Origin: Ciona intestinalis
Lineage: Eukaryota; Chordata; Ascidiacea; Phlebobranchia; Cionidae
Assembly: GCF_000224145.3 (NCBI RefSeq)
Contig: NC_020170.2
Location: 1,382,300-1,446,299, forward strand
DNA length: 64,000 nt
Direction: 5' to 3'
The notes beneath the pieces are model-generated. The model had not been told where the DNA came from. It saw only the letters and a program-made list of their open reading frames with translations, and did not search any database. The position numbers and the translations under genes are program-made. This document shows positions 27,088-40,170 of the stretch, piece after piece; position 1 is the first letter of the stretch, and each line of letters begins with the position of its first letter.

Positions 27088-30000
27088 TTATGCCTGTTCA
27101 TTTGCATAGTGGACAGCTTGTGTTAAAACTTGTGCCATGTTTTGTAATTCATCATCGCTCATATTAACGGACACAGAAACTCGAATACTTGGTGGCCAAT
27201 CTTCTTTTAGTTCAATTTGCTTCAAACGACTTGCTACAGTGAGACAAACTCCCAGTTCACAACTCTAAAAGAGAAATGTTATAGAATAAAAGCTGAGACT
27301 ATGGGCCAGCTCTGGCCTGATTCACATTGTCCCATGGCGTGCCTCATTAGGACCTCATCCTTACAGCATAGTGTACAGATATACTTACATAACCACAAAT
27401 TGCATTTGCCTATAATTTTTATTAAAACCTGATCAATTGAAACGTACAATATAGGAATTAAAATAATACATGCAATTTTCAAATGACCTTAAATGTTTAA
27501 TTAATTTAAAAGCTTTACAAAGTAAAATACAAACCTTGTTCACAATATCATTGAGAAATTTCAAATCCTCTTCAAATGAAACTTTCTTCAATCTTCTTAT
27601 GTGGAAGGCAGGAGATTCCAAGTATCCAACTACTTCAATGTAAGGTATTCTGTGTATAACAAATGTTTTTTTACTACTGTAACCAGTGACTACGGGGGGT
27701 TTTGGATTTAACACATCTATAAAAATACTAATTTACTATTTCCTGTACTATTTTTTTAACCGACTTCAAAGTCCTACATTTTAAACTCCAAATCTTACGT
27801 TTTCATATTGAATTACAACTACAAACTAAGCTGGAATTTTAAATTTCCCTATTTTTTTTTTAAAAATTTTAAAACAATTACCCACTTACTTTCTGACAAG
27901 TTGTTGTAGCAAAACTGCTTTACTTTTCAGCTTGGGAAACAGAACTTCTTGAAAAATAAAATTAATATCTAAATGTTTTTTTTTTAATTTTTTTTGTTTC
28001 AATTTAATTAAGATAAAAAATGTACAACAATGAAAAGACGGGATTTGTAGACAAGAAGACAATATTTTAACCCACTAATGGTTGAAACAGCTTACCATGT
28101 TCTTCTTCCATTATATCGATTGCTTCAATGGCGGCACAAGCCAACAGTGGAGGAAGTGAAGCAGAAAAGACGTAACCCAACCCTGTGAGTCGCTGGTGGT
28201 CGATCACGTATTCACGTCCACAGCAAAATCCACCAGTCGATGCAAGCGAATATTCCATGCTTCCGCACATCATGTCAACTTTCTCAACCTGCAGTTTTTA
28301 TGTTGGGATATGTGAATACGTAAAAGTCTGAATTAGAATTCGTTAAAAGCACATTAAAATATACTATCCCAAACTGTAGGAAAAATCTTGATCTTTAATC
28401 TAGTCATATTGCCTTAATATTTTTTTGAATGTACCACCTACACATTGTAAATGCATGTACCTATGTGCTAATGCATATTATTCCATTTTTCAAAAGTGTT
28501 GTTTCACACGGCTGCAAATTGTGTAACCAGGGATTCGGGCCTAATTATTTACCATTACCTAATCATAACCTTAATGTCAACTAAATGGCATCATAAATGG
28601 TTTGGACAAAATCAATGTATTTAAGTTGTAGAGGAAATAAACATTGAATTGAATAAATCCAGGATATGACTTAAAGTTTAATTTAGCACTTTTATAAAAT
28701 GAACAAATCATTAATGATAAGCTCACTGTTGAAAGTGCATCAAACACAAACAAATTTATAAATTCACAAAAGTTTGACTTACAGGAATATTGTAATGTTC
28801 AGTTACACCTCTGCCATGTTGTCCAAGAACTCCAAAAGAAAGCGACTCTTCAACAAACAAACGAACTTTGTATTTATATTTTAAGTCAACAAGTCGAGGC
28901 AAGTCACAGATTTCTCCTGTGTTCATGTAGATTCCTTCAACCACCATAAACTTACGAGTCACTGATGATTTTTTAACATCCTACGAGAATAAACAGAAAT
29001 TTCCGATCAAAAGGTGTTAAAGCAGATTTTTCCTATTTCATAGCCAATGAATTCGTCATAATAACACAAATGCCATACCTTTTGCTGCTTTTGAGTTATT
29101 ATATTTGTACCTATGTGGCTAACTATTATTTCCTCGGTATGGCTTATAGTGATGATCGCTGGTTTAAAGATGACCATTAAATGTCTTGCCCAAGGAAACA
29201 TACGCCCACAACAATAACAGAAGCAAATATTCTTGCAGGCTCTTAACCATTGTGACACAGCATTGACCAATTAAGTGCTAGCACTTTGACTTTACACCAT
29301 ACTTTACGAACTGGTTTATAACTTACTTTTTTATCCAACATTTCCTGATGACGCAGTTTACTTTCCAAATCTTCCATGTCATTGTGTTTGAAGTAAACAA
29401 CATTACTTCTTGATGCTTGGACTCCTTTCTGTATCGCGAAACAACATGCTTCATCTCTGTTGTGGAAGATACTTTGTGTTTACTCAAAACATTTATACAT
29501 AATACTGTAGAGGAAGATGGGACACCTTTGGCACATAATATCCAAATATCTTAATCATGTTTTTTTTAACAACTAACAACGGTTTATGGGAGTTATGAGG
29601 GTATATGGTTCTATAATTCTTTGAATAATCTTTGTTTACATTCAAATGAATAAAAAAAAAAGAATAAAAAGGTGTCCTATCTTCCCCCACCCTACTATAC
29701 CATCACCTTATAGAGATGTATTAATATATTATTAACCTACAAATCTACAATTATGTGTACGCCAGACTCTTTAATTAGGACTAAGCAAAAACAGTTACTA
29801 ATTCAAGTTTACTTAATGTCTTTATCTCTAAAACTGTATACTCACACATATAAAATATCGCCTCTCTTAGAATAGGAAGGTATAGCACTAGCAATGGTGG
29901 CGAAACCATATGAATATATAATCGCGCATTCAGTGCCCGTGAACTTTGCAATTCGCTTTTCAAGTTCTAAGTGAACATCTGTCGAAACATATATTTGAAT

Positions 30001-31328
30001 AAAATAATGTTTGCAAACTGTCACAGACCTTTCTATGTTATGAAAACCTAATTGGCCCATACCGCTAACAGACCATGCTTCCACAGATAAGCAAAAAAGA
30101 TACACACACAGCCTAAATAAAGATAAGAATAATCTGAAAGCACATACAGACTTACCAAAGCTTCCATAAAAACCTCTTGGTCCACAAGACCCAACCCCAT
30201 ATTTGGAAACACATTCCGTTGCAGCTTTTGATATTCGCTCATTTTCAACAAAACCAAGAAAATTCAACGAAGCAAAATTCTTGCATTTATATCCATCAAC
30301 TACAATCTCTTTTCCAGGTTGTCTGTGGTGAATTGGTTTATTTTATTCAAAGGAAATGCTTTGACATTATTAAGCACAAACGGCCATATTAGTATCAAAA
30401 CACAACAGTATTAATATTTGTCCTTGAAATTCAAGGTAGTATTTCAGCATTTGTTTTAGGTGCCAATGCTACATAGTGTGACTAAGCCAAAGTTATGCAA
30501 CGTTCATCTTTATCTATATACTAATTGTGACCGAAAAATCAACAAATGAAGAAATTAATATATGCCCTATTTAAACCCAGTAAGGGCCTTGAAAAAGGTT
30601 TGCTCATTGTTTAAAAAGCGTATTCAACCTATCTCACCCTGACACGACACGATAAGGTTTGGATACGGCTCTTGTTTCCTCAAGAGGAGGAACAAGTGGC
30701 TCCGGCTCCCAATCTTCAATCAGTTCGTCTTTCTCCTTAGTAGTGAGAGGAACCTTATCATGAATCTTGTAACTTTTGAAAAATAAAAGTCGAATAATCC
30801 AAACAACCAACAACCCTTCAACGATGTAATGATAAAGTGGCGCCTGGAATAATAATAACTTTTATTTGTCTCTTCGATTAAGGTAGCAAAGATTTAGAAA
30901 TATTTTAAACACAAAGACAGGATATAGCGACAAAACAACAGTTGTTAAAACACGCTTACATTTAAACACATATTTACATTTAGTTAGAAGAAAATAAGCG
31001 TGGTCGCTACACCTAACGGACAAACAAGCCATAGAGAAACAAAAATGTGCGTAAAGACATGACCCGTACAATGGGGGGAGTCAACTTTAAGGAGGATTGA
31101 AATATTTGTTTTATATGACATGTAGTGTTTCAACATTACATTATTAACTGTCAACTTTAATCAAATGTCCCTGTTCATATACTAAATATCTACAATGCAT
31201 ATGAATTTAACAATTCTAAAAACAGTACGACAGATCTTCTTTATGAAATTAATCAAGTAATATTTGTAACTTACCTGCAATAATGAATGTATAGACTGTG
31301 CCACAACCCATTCACTTGCACTTTCCAT
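27088..31328 (-). CDS. sptlc1: Serine palmitoyltransferase subunit 1, copy A
   Basis: Ten exons: 31328-31275, 30843-30638, 30322-30156, 29978-29846, 29456-29327, 28980-28783, 28288-28096, 27947-27890, 27649-27535, 27264-27088. They give 476 codons (human 473). An N-terminal membrane helix (about residues 24-40, ending [11 protein letters not shown]) is followed by the alpha-oxoamine synthase fold. Landmarks are [15 protein letters not shown] (human Cys133 region), [40 protein letters not shown] and [15 protein letters not shown]. As in SPTLC1 of other animals, the lysine that binds PLP in SPTLC2 is absent, so this is the partner subunit. The complex joins serine and palmitoyl-CoA at the ER to start sphingolipid synthesis. 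All introns are GT-AG. Copy B lies 544 bp upstream. Confidence 0.93.
28612..28742 (-). repeat. Dispersed repeat R3, copy 3 (inverted)
   Basis: The complement of the 140 bp R3 core (tttaagttgtagaggaaata to ttgaaagtgcat). It lies in intron 6 of SPTLC1 copy A. Confidence 0.6.
28781..28967 (-). repeat. 187 bp identical tract shared with SPTLC1-B
   Basis: By eye, every base matches 33845-34031. The tract covers almost the whole sixth coding exon and stops within a few bases of both splice sites. Confidence 0.85.
29080..29275. mobile_element. Degenerate composite SINE
   Basis: It shares gtcttgcccaa, acatacgcccacaa and cttaaccattgtgacac with the minus-orientation SINE copies but is strongly worn. 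It lies in intron 5 of SPTLC1 copy A. Confidence 0.45.
29503..29699. mobile_element. MITE family A copy
   Basis: The ends are actgtagaggaagatgggac and cttcccccaccctactata; the inside has gcacataatatccaaatatc. It lies in intron 4 of SPTLC1 copy A. Confidence 0.85.
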
Positions 31329-31871
31329 AACCAACCTACTAATCTAACTTAACAATATTCACCTGAAATTACATGAATCAAACATATGTTTAGTAAATGA
31401 CATGGTTGCTCCTAACAAATTTAAACTACAAGCACAACAATGGGCGCATAATATAAGGCTCTCTAACAAGCATATATTGCCACTATTTAACAGTAACTTA
31501 AAGCAGGTTATTTTAGATATGTATACAACACATAGTTAGTATGTTACTAAGTTTGCACCTATGTTAATATAATTCAGATGTTTTTAATCGTACATGGCTT
31601 ATTATAAAAAAAGGGAATTAAAACATATGAAACACTACTTTTGACAACCAACAAAAATAACGCAACTATAAACTTAAAAATTAAAACAGCTAACGAGAAT
31701 AGGCAAGTAATTATAAAAATTTTGGTAAATCTTTGTTTATAAATCTAAGCGTTAATTGACGTGCAACGTGACTGAAGATAAGACTGAAAGCATGCATGCA
31801 TTAACGAGGTTTCTTAAGGCAAATTCTGAATAGCAATATGGGAATAATCGGGCAATTAAAACAATGCAATG
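31329..31871. other. Spacer between SPTLC1 copies
   Basis: About 540 bp, AT-rich. It must hold the copy A promoter and the copy B 3' UTR. No recognised motif or repeat. Confidence 0.5.
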
Positions 31872-34800
31872 TCAGATTTGTTGTTCAGCATAACGAGCAG
31901 CTTGTTGGATGACATGAGCTGCCATCTTTATTTCATCATCGCTCATTTCTACAGACACAGATACCCTGATACTGGCTGGCCAATCGGCAATATGTTCTTC
32001 ATGGGATAAGCGACTTGCAATAGAAAGACACACACCATTCTGATAGCACTGTAACGTTGCAAAGCACATTTACTTTAGAGGTAAACACACTTTGTTTGAA
32101 GCTACATATAATACAAGAGCCACCAAAAAAATTGGGTAGCATGATAAACATTAGACAGGACACACTTTGTCATAGTTGATAGGACTAATATTTTAACTAA
32201 TATAATGCACATCATAAAGTTGATGAGTCACAATATCATAACTAAACTTTGGCACCATTGCCTTTGTTGCCTATAAGCATTAAATTGTGTAAACTTTAAA
32301 TTAGAAGTTGCTATATGGGCAGACGCAGACCCATGCACGATATCGATATGCTCCTTTTTATGTTTGTCATGCTGGCTCATTGCTTTATTTCTTAAATGTT
32401 ATTTACTCGCTAACTAAATTAAACTCTTTTTTATACTACTCTTTATATAATTGTGTTTAATTGAAAATTTTGCATCCATTAGAATTAGTAATATTATTAT
32501 TTTAATAACTGCTATATGATATCTTTTTCTTTATAAACTGGTAAAAGTAATTCATAATAATTTGAACTACTTGATTTCAATAAGCCAAATATTAATCATA
32601 ATATATTATAATATTATTTCAGTCAAGATATTCGAGACTTGAGATGCGAGAATTAAGATTTGAGTTATGTGAAAAGTCTCGCAAACAATAACAACGACTG
32701 TTCTGTGTAAAGGGACCTATAAGGCCATTAACAATATTTGAATATTAAAAATAATATATTTGCTTGTATACCTGATCAACAAGAACTTTAAGGAATTTCT
32801 CGTCTTCTGATTGGTTGGTTGTGGATTTTCTTCGAATATGAAACGAAGGAGATTCATAGAAACCTGATATTTTTAACTCTGGTACCCTGTGTAATTATTT
32901 TTCGCATTAAAAAACATTTCCACTTTACATTCAATCGTGCTGTCAAAAACACACCATACACAAAACAAATACAGCCCAGTGAGTCCACAGCCACGCTTAC
33001 TGATTAGTACAGAAAAAAATTGTTGATTAAAATCTCACTCTTTCATCAGTTCCTGCATCAGTTTTCCCTTTGCTCGTATCTTGTTGAATATTTCTAAAAA
33101 AAATGTTCATAAGGTTTTTTCAGCTACCATTGGGCTGTGTAATTCATATAGTGATATAATTGGTAAATTAAGCAATTTAAAAACAGAAATTAATAAAAAG
33201 CATATGATTTGATATCAATGCTGCAATTTGGAAACATATAACTACAAAAAACCTAATTTAATTTGAAATGATTGTGTGACCTAATCTACCCAAGCATTTT
33301 ATTACATTACTACATTACTACAAACTGTAACAAATCTGCATTTGACAAAAAAACATACACTACAGCACAAACAAAACACTTAACATTTTTCCATACCAGG
33401 TTCATCTTGCAAAATATCGAGACCTTCAACAGCAGCACGTGCAAGCAATGGTGGAAGTGAAGCAGAGAAAACATAACCATGTCCTGACAAACGTTGGTGG
33501 TCAATCACATACCCACGGCCACAACAGAAACCACCAATAGAAGCAAGCGCATACTCCATGCTCCCAACAACCAAATCAACTTTGTCAATCTGGTGCATAT
33601 CAGTTAACACATCTTGTACAGTAGGTATTAATGTGAATATACGTTGTTGTTTATTTTAATTGTTACCTGGTCGGCCAATTAACTTGTTAAATTAGTGTAA
33701 AACAAGAGAAATTATAAACGTTTTTTTAGGGGGTCCAGGGGAACAAATTAGTGTAAAACAGGGAAATTATAAAACAGTATTTTAGGACGTTAACATCAAA
33801 TTACAGCTGTATTTAATTTATGTAATAAATTGACAGTTTTACTCACAGGAATATTGTAATGTTCAGTTACACCTCTGCCATGTTGTCCAAGAACTCCAAA
33901 AGAAAGCGACTCTTCAACAAACAAACGAACTTTGTATTTATATTTTAAGTCAACAAGTCGAGGCAAGTCACAGATTTCTCCTGTGTTCATGTAGATTCCT
34001 TCAACCACCATAAACTTACGAGTCACTGATGCCTTTTTCGGATCCTGCATTGAACACAAATGTGTTTTTTAAGGTTTAAATAACAGCAATGTAATACATA
34101 AAAAAGTATATAGTAACATTATAAACAGTTAATATACTGTTTGTATAACAATTAAATTTTACATTCACATACAATATATCTAAATACAGCTATATTTGTA
34201 ATTCAAACTTGCAAGACAACTGTGAGTCGACAGCAACCGACTGCATTTAAATTATTCATATTAGTTGTTATAAGTGGAAATTAGAAGCAATTTAAAGCAT
34301 GGAAAAGTGGTTAAAATATAAATTATACATTCTACCTGCAGCATCTTCAATCTTATTCATGTATTTTGTACGGTTCAAAAAATACTAACTAACGTTACTA
34401 TTATCATGCTGTAAATAATTGTTATGCGTATAGAAGTCAACCTATTAACTAGAATGCTACAATACAATATTTAAAATTAGCCTTTCGACTGAATAAGAAA
34501 GTCTGTAAAACTTATGAATAAATAATAATGCAAAGAACATGCTATTATATAAATACATTCTCGTCACCAGGAAAGTCAAAACTGTAAAACAGGTTTTTGA
34601 TTTTTTGCATCCACTTTTAGACAACCTAAACAGGATGTTAATAAACTGCCACGAGGCAGTTTGAGACATTTTGTTATATGGTTTGGCTTGAAACAATAAT
34701 AATACTAAAATAGAATTTAAAACCTTTTTATCTAAGTTTGCTTGAATTTTCAGTTTTTCTTCCAAATCGTCCAAATCATTATGGCGGAAATAAACAATGT

Positions 34801-36885
34801 TACTCCTTGATGCATGGAGACCTTTTTGAATAGCAAAGCAAACGGCTTCATCTCTGTGTGAAAGGTATAACATCAATAATGAGGTACATAGCTGCCGAAA
34901 CATACATGTTATGTTGAAATAAGATTATAGTATGATTTAGAACATGGATTTATGTATTTCGTAATTTGTGGTCCAAATTCTTCTAAAACGTAACTGTTAA
35001 AATTACCGTATCTAATATCTATAAACGTGTCTTGCCTTAAAGCTCAACAAAACAATCTATCTTACGACAAAGCTTTTAATACAGGGCTATAGGCCAACAT
35101 ATTGTAATAGGGAAGTAAAGGAAATGACAAGTTTCCTTCACATTTCTTGTGTTATCGTTTGTTGTCTTACCATAAAAAACAACATATATATATACACATG
35201 GTCTAGGAAAACACACACGACCTGCTAGCTGCTACTCTATTGTCTGCCCATAGGTTTCTAATTAACGAGCAACAATAGTGTTACAAAGGAATTATAGTAA
35301 ACACACGACAAATTAAATACCCACGTAAGGACTAAGAAAATACCAAGAAAAGAGTAAAAAGTAAAACATTGGCTGATTGGCAATATTCGTATGTAACAAT
35401 GAGTATAACTTCTTACTGGTATTTAAGTAGGCCTATATAGTAAACATATTTAAAGCTAGAGCTATTATAACAACCAATAGTCAATAAAGAGCAGCTATGC
35501 AACTACTGTATAGAATAATATGTAAATAAAGGTAGTAATAAAAATATTAGCCACTCACACAAAGATAATGTCGCCTCGTTTTGAATAGGCAGGTATTGCA
35601 CTCGCAATTGTTGCAAAGCCATAAGCATAACTGATGGCCCGTTCTGATTCCATGTACTCAGCCAGTCTTTCTTCCAATTCAACATGAACATCTACAAACA
35701 AAAAAGGGTATCAAACAGGCAGGTACATTACTTTAAACATACCTAAACCTGGTAAAATGCATGATTAAACTCATCATTTAGTTTAATCTAAAATACATTA
35801 TCATTTTTTATTTATTCTCACATAAGAATAACATATTATAATATAACATGGGGGTTGTAGCACCCTTTGCAAGAATAAATCTGCATCATTGTACCTAAAT
35901 TATGAATTTTTATGAAGCGGCATTCTATGACAACCTAATCATACAAAGAAAATATACAACATTTAGGAAATATCCTTATGCTTATCTATACTTACAGACA
36001 GCATGTACCACTTACCAACTGTTCCGTAAAAAGCTCTTGGTCCACAAGCACCAACCCCATATTTACGAATTGAAGCCGAAGATTTTTCAGCAATTCTTTC
36101 ATTACCCAACAATCCGAGAAAGTTCATGGAAGCTAAATTTAAACATTCCTTTCCGTCCACTGTTATCATTTTACCTGGACGCCTGCGAGTAAGCTTTGGT
36201 TTAATTTGTTGTTTAGTGTTTGTACCCATGAAAGCAAGTGTCGTTTCACTGATTTCAAAGTTAAATTTTAATACGAACACCCAAGTTTTTTTTTAAATAT
36301 ATACAGCAAGTATTAGGGAGACGTAAGAGACCAAAATTTTCACTTGTCACGAGCGACAGTATTACTATACTATAGTATTACTATACTATAGTAATACTGT
36401 CACGAGCGACAGTATTACTATACTAGGCTTGGTGTTTGTAAACACTGCAATCTAACAGTTTTACAAACAGATTATTTTAAATTACATTTATGTAACATTG
36501 ATATGCAATTTACCCCGTTATTTCCTTATATGGAGTTGACAAACTTAGCGTTTTCTGCAGGTCAGGAACAAGTGGCTCAGGTGTCCATTCTTTTACGAGG
36601 TCATCTTTCTCTTTCTTGCTTAGCGGGATTTTGTTTTGGATTTTGTAACTTTTAAAGAAAAGCAACCGAAATATCCAGACAAGCAACAATCCCTCAAGAA
36701 TGAGATGATACAAAGGTGCCTTTGAAATTAAATTTTATTAAAACAGTGGTAAATATGCACTTTGTTCATATATGTACTGTTATTGTGTTACTTTGTGTAC
36801 ACCTTTACAATACACATACCTGGTACATGGAGTGTATAGCTTCTGCAAATACCCATTCCTTCGGCTTATTGTATTCCACAGACAT
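31872..36885 (-). CDS. sptlc1: Serine palmitoyltransferase subunit 1, copy B
   Basis: Ten exons: 36885-36820, 36719-36514, 36182-36016, 35691-35559, 34853-34724, 34044-33847, 33589-33397, 33093-33039, 32886-32772, 32048-31872. They give 479 codons. Exons 2-7, 9 and 10 have exactly the lengths of copy A and all phases agree, so the genes arose by duplication of the whole unit. A membrane helix ([16 protein letters not shown]) and the SPTLC1 fold motifs are kept. Copy B has [11 protein letters not shown] where copy A and human have a glycine before FYG. Most exons differ clearly from copy A, except exon 6, which is identical. Both frames look intact, so both are probably expressed. The short N-terminal exon ([19 protein letters not shown]) differs between copies. 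Confidence 0.93.
33845..34031 (-). repeat. 187 bp identical tract shared with SPTLC1-A
   Basis: The partner of 28781-28967; outside the tract both introns and the first codons of exon 6 (DPKKA here, DVKKS in copy A) differ at once. Confidence 0.85.
36346..36425. repeat. Short direct repeat with palindromic core
   Basis: gtcacgagcgacagtattac recurs 53 bases apart (36346 and 36399). Between them, 14-base arms acagtattactata and tatagtaatactgt are inverted, so the stretch can fold. It lies in intron 2 of SPTLC1 copy B. Confidence 0.7.
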
Positions 36886-37595
36886 TTAATTTCCTAGCTC
36901 ACTAAGGATATAAAACAAGGCATAAATTTAGCTTTTGATATAAACAATACATAAAAAGGTAAATGTACATACGTTACATTGTAACGTACTAACTGACCAC
37001 GGAAAAGGTTTGTTATGACAATACCTCAAACAAAACTGTTTTAAACTAAACTGAAATCATACTCACGGGACAAAATACCACATTTATAAAACAAACAAAC
37101 CAACCCTTTTCTATAGAAATCAGATAAATAGTGATTGAACGAAAGAGCACGGCTCTGGTTAAAAGGCACGTATCATTATAAAATATTAGATAACAAGAGA
37201 TCACACAGATCTAATGCATGAGCACGGTATAAACTAATTAGCATATTATTAATTACCCCTATCACTACAATGGTCGACTGAGATCGATCAAAAACAAATC
37301 AAAAGTAACCAATAACCAACAAAGCGGGTTTCAGTCGCCATTGGTGACTGTGGGGTAGTAGATAGAATGCATTTATTTGTGTATTATAACTCATTAAACT
37401 TAAGACGTGTAAGAATTGAAAGTTTGGTAAAGAATATGTGTAAATACGCTTTGTACAACTCCTGTACCATGTGTTGACTTGTAAATTTACAATAGTTAAG
37501 CTTGTCGTTGTTTAAAAACTTTTGTTTTTGTAATTTGGATAAACCGTAATCACGCAGTATTATAGGTAATGTTAGAAGTTAATATTATTCATTTC

Positions 37596-37886
37596 GTGAC
37601 GGCTGCACAATGATTTATTGCGAGCGGTAAACTAAAAGAGCGAAGAAATGAGAGACGCGGTGTTTATACCGAAGATTACGATAGGAAAAAAGCACTCGTC
37701 TACGCTTCGGTGCACACACGCTAATTGTGCGGTTATATTGTGACGGCTGCACAATGATTTATTGCGAGCGGTAAACTAAAAGAGCGAAGAAACGAGAGAC
37801 GCGGTGTTTATTCCGAATTATCGAAGATAACGATAAGAAAAAGGCACTCGTCTACGCTTCGGTGCACACACGTTAATTCTGCGGTT
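37596..37886 (+). repeat. Two-unit tandem repeat, period 144 bp
   Basis: Unit 1 starts at 37596 and unit 2 at 37740, both with gtgacggctgcacaatgatt. They share ctcgtctacgcttcggtgca and end in tgcggtt. Small indels separate them. The GC content is higher than in the surroundings. Confidence 0.85.
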
Positions 37887-38349
37887 TTAAATCTGAAAAT
37901 TCAGTTTAAAAATTATAAATAATAATATGATTTGATTTCAATCAAAAGACTAAAGAATAAATGCTAGAATTGAGAATTGATATAAGTGCGGAAAAAATCG
38001 CCCTATCAGCAACAACAACAACAACAAAGCCAAGAACAACTGTTCGACGAAAAAGGATCTATATGACCACTACCGTGCTCAACTACCGTGCTCAAAAAAT
38101 ATGTGTAACGCATTGTGCAACTCCGGCGACGTAATATTTTTGTTTCGACCGCTGAGTTTAGACCGGTGTCGTGATACATTCGTTCCGTTTGGTATGTTTG
38201 TACCGGCCCTATTGCGCATGCGCTGCAACGCTGCAACATCGTAACCAATATAATGACCACCCGGTGTCGTGATACATTCGTTCAGACTTACGTTCTCACA
38301 CTGTATATTTCCCGACTGTGGGAAACGCGTTAAACGTTCAGTGAGGTAA

Positions 38350-38475
38350 ATGAATGGACGAATGTTTATATGTAACTTGCTTTACCTTCGCGTGGTTGGA
38401 AAATGAAAGTCTTTACAACACGGGTGTTCTCTGTCAAACCCTTCGTGCCAGCTTACGAATTACTGTACCAGCGCG
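38350..38475. mobile_element. Composite SINE body fragment
   Basis: tgtaacttgctttaccttcg, then aacacgggtgttc and gtgccagcttacgaatta, match the tail half of the SINEs at 42984 and 50528. Confidence 0.55.
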
Positions 38476-38524
38476 CTTAATTCCATGACCAAAACGTCCA
38501 TTACAAACGAGAAAAGGCAAAAGG

Positions 38525-38639
38525 ATATAGTGGGTGGGGGAAGATGGGATACCTTTTTATCCTATTTTCTGTTTATAACCCGATCAGGATATTTTGATAT
38601 TACGCGTTAAAGGTGTCCCATCTTCCCCCACTTACCATA
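38525..38639. mobile_element. MITE family A, internally deleted
   Basis: Only about 115 bp long, but with both ends (tatagtgggtgggggaagat and cccatcttcccccacttacc). Confidence 0.75.
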
Positions 38640-40170
38640 CAAAACGATAGCTTTAGCATGATGTATAACGATGAAGTCTGATCAAACGCTTTTTGCAAAG
38701 TAGGGGGCATCTTTTCCTAGAAGACGAGATCGGATATTTCAGAAACTTGGTCCACTTGGATTACAATTCACGAATCGTTTTTTTCTTGGTACGCTATGAC
38801 GCTTTCAGAATTACAGATTTTAAACAATGTTCTTGGTGTTTGCAAAAACTCAGCGAGTGCTGGTTCTCTCGACTACTTTCGCATTGCAAGCAGAACCTAG
38901 CACGCTTGCAGTAATCGTTAACAGATTGCGCGAGGAAACTGATCAGCAAACCGGATTTAGGCAATATTGGTCTGATGTTACGTCACTAGTGTGTCAGGAA
39001 AGATTCAAATGTTTATAAGCAATGATTAAATGTCTGTGTGCTGTCCTGCGCATTTGTAGGCCTATCTCCTTTTAGTTTTTATTCTATTAAATGCAGTCTA
39101 ATAAATTAGAGTAACTTAATATACCAATGTCTTGACTGTATCTGTAAAGTATGCATAACGAAAGGTAAACACAAGCCATTCGTACAATACTACTATTGTG
39201 CAGTCAATACACGGCTCACCGAGGATGGAATAGACCGCATGGGAAAAAGTGGCTCGACAGCAACGGGCAATAACAGCTTAGGCCGCAAGGCACGATAGAA
39301 GTCTAGAATCTTGAACAAACTATAGCAAACAAACAGTTTAAAACAGTTAGTATTTCACTCGTTCTGATTTTTACTTGCGTTTTAACGTAAATAACAACCG
39401 TAACCAAGGTACCTATTACTGTGTTACTAACTTTCATGGTGTGTGAAAGTTTACTTGGATCGCAAGCTTAGTGATCAATAAACACACGAACTTGCGACAC
39501 CATAGAAGATTGATTAACAGTTGCGGGCATGAAATCACCGGTTGTCACTACTAACTTTGGTCGCGGCCGAACGCATAAAACACCGCAGTTAAGTACGCCA
39601 CTGCTATGAATTGGATTACAGAAACAAAACAGTTTCAAACGGTCACATTTTGTTTGAAACCAAAACAGCGCGTTTTTAACACCAACGAACGACGCTCAGC
39701 AAAGTGACATCATACGAGCTAATATACTGGTGTTAGCCTTTTGCCATCACACCAACGATAAGGGACGTAATAAATAATACAAACATTAATACAAAGCACC
39801 CAAACGGTGAGCAATACGTGCTGTTTGCTCTGTGTCTGTGTTGATAAGTAAATATTTGCTTGCTGCTCGGTTGGAAATATTTCAGCTGACACGGCACTTC
39901 CCCCAAATAACCACAAAGTGCCCACTCATGCTCTAGTCAAGTACAATGAACATATCCGGTTTGCTTACAGGGTACGGTAGAGTCAAACTAGGAATTTGCA
40001 GTTTTAACGAAACAGTACACCGTGGGAAAAACTTTGCTCGAACTTACCAGGTTTGTTAAATCATGGTGGAATATGTAGCTGTTGTGTAGTATTGTATTGC
40101 AAAAATTTGTTTGTTTTTTTTATAAAAAATACATATTATTTTACAGGCAGTAAAACTAACCAACAGAGCT

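Larger units (their letters stand above)
36886..40170. other. Spacer between divergent SPTLC1-B and decarboxylase
   Basis: It holds a two-unit tandem repeat (37596-37886), a CAA run (38008-38025), a SINE fragment, a short MITE and frames of up to 73 codons at 38693-39018 that match nothing I know. A repeated phrase, ggtgtcgtgatacattcgtt, occurs at about 38164 and 38262. A 5' non-coding exon of the decarboxylase may end near 40050 (CCAG then GTTTG), with its acceptor at 40145-40146. Confidence 0.5.

Noticed and set aside
37741-37886. Possible CRISPR-like or satellite array
   Set aside because: There are only two long units and no spacers; it is a simple tandem duplication.
38693-39018. Overlapping frames of 63-73 codons
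   Set aside because: No homology, no splice partners, and two frames overlap with equal merit; treated as chance.
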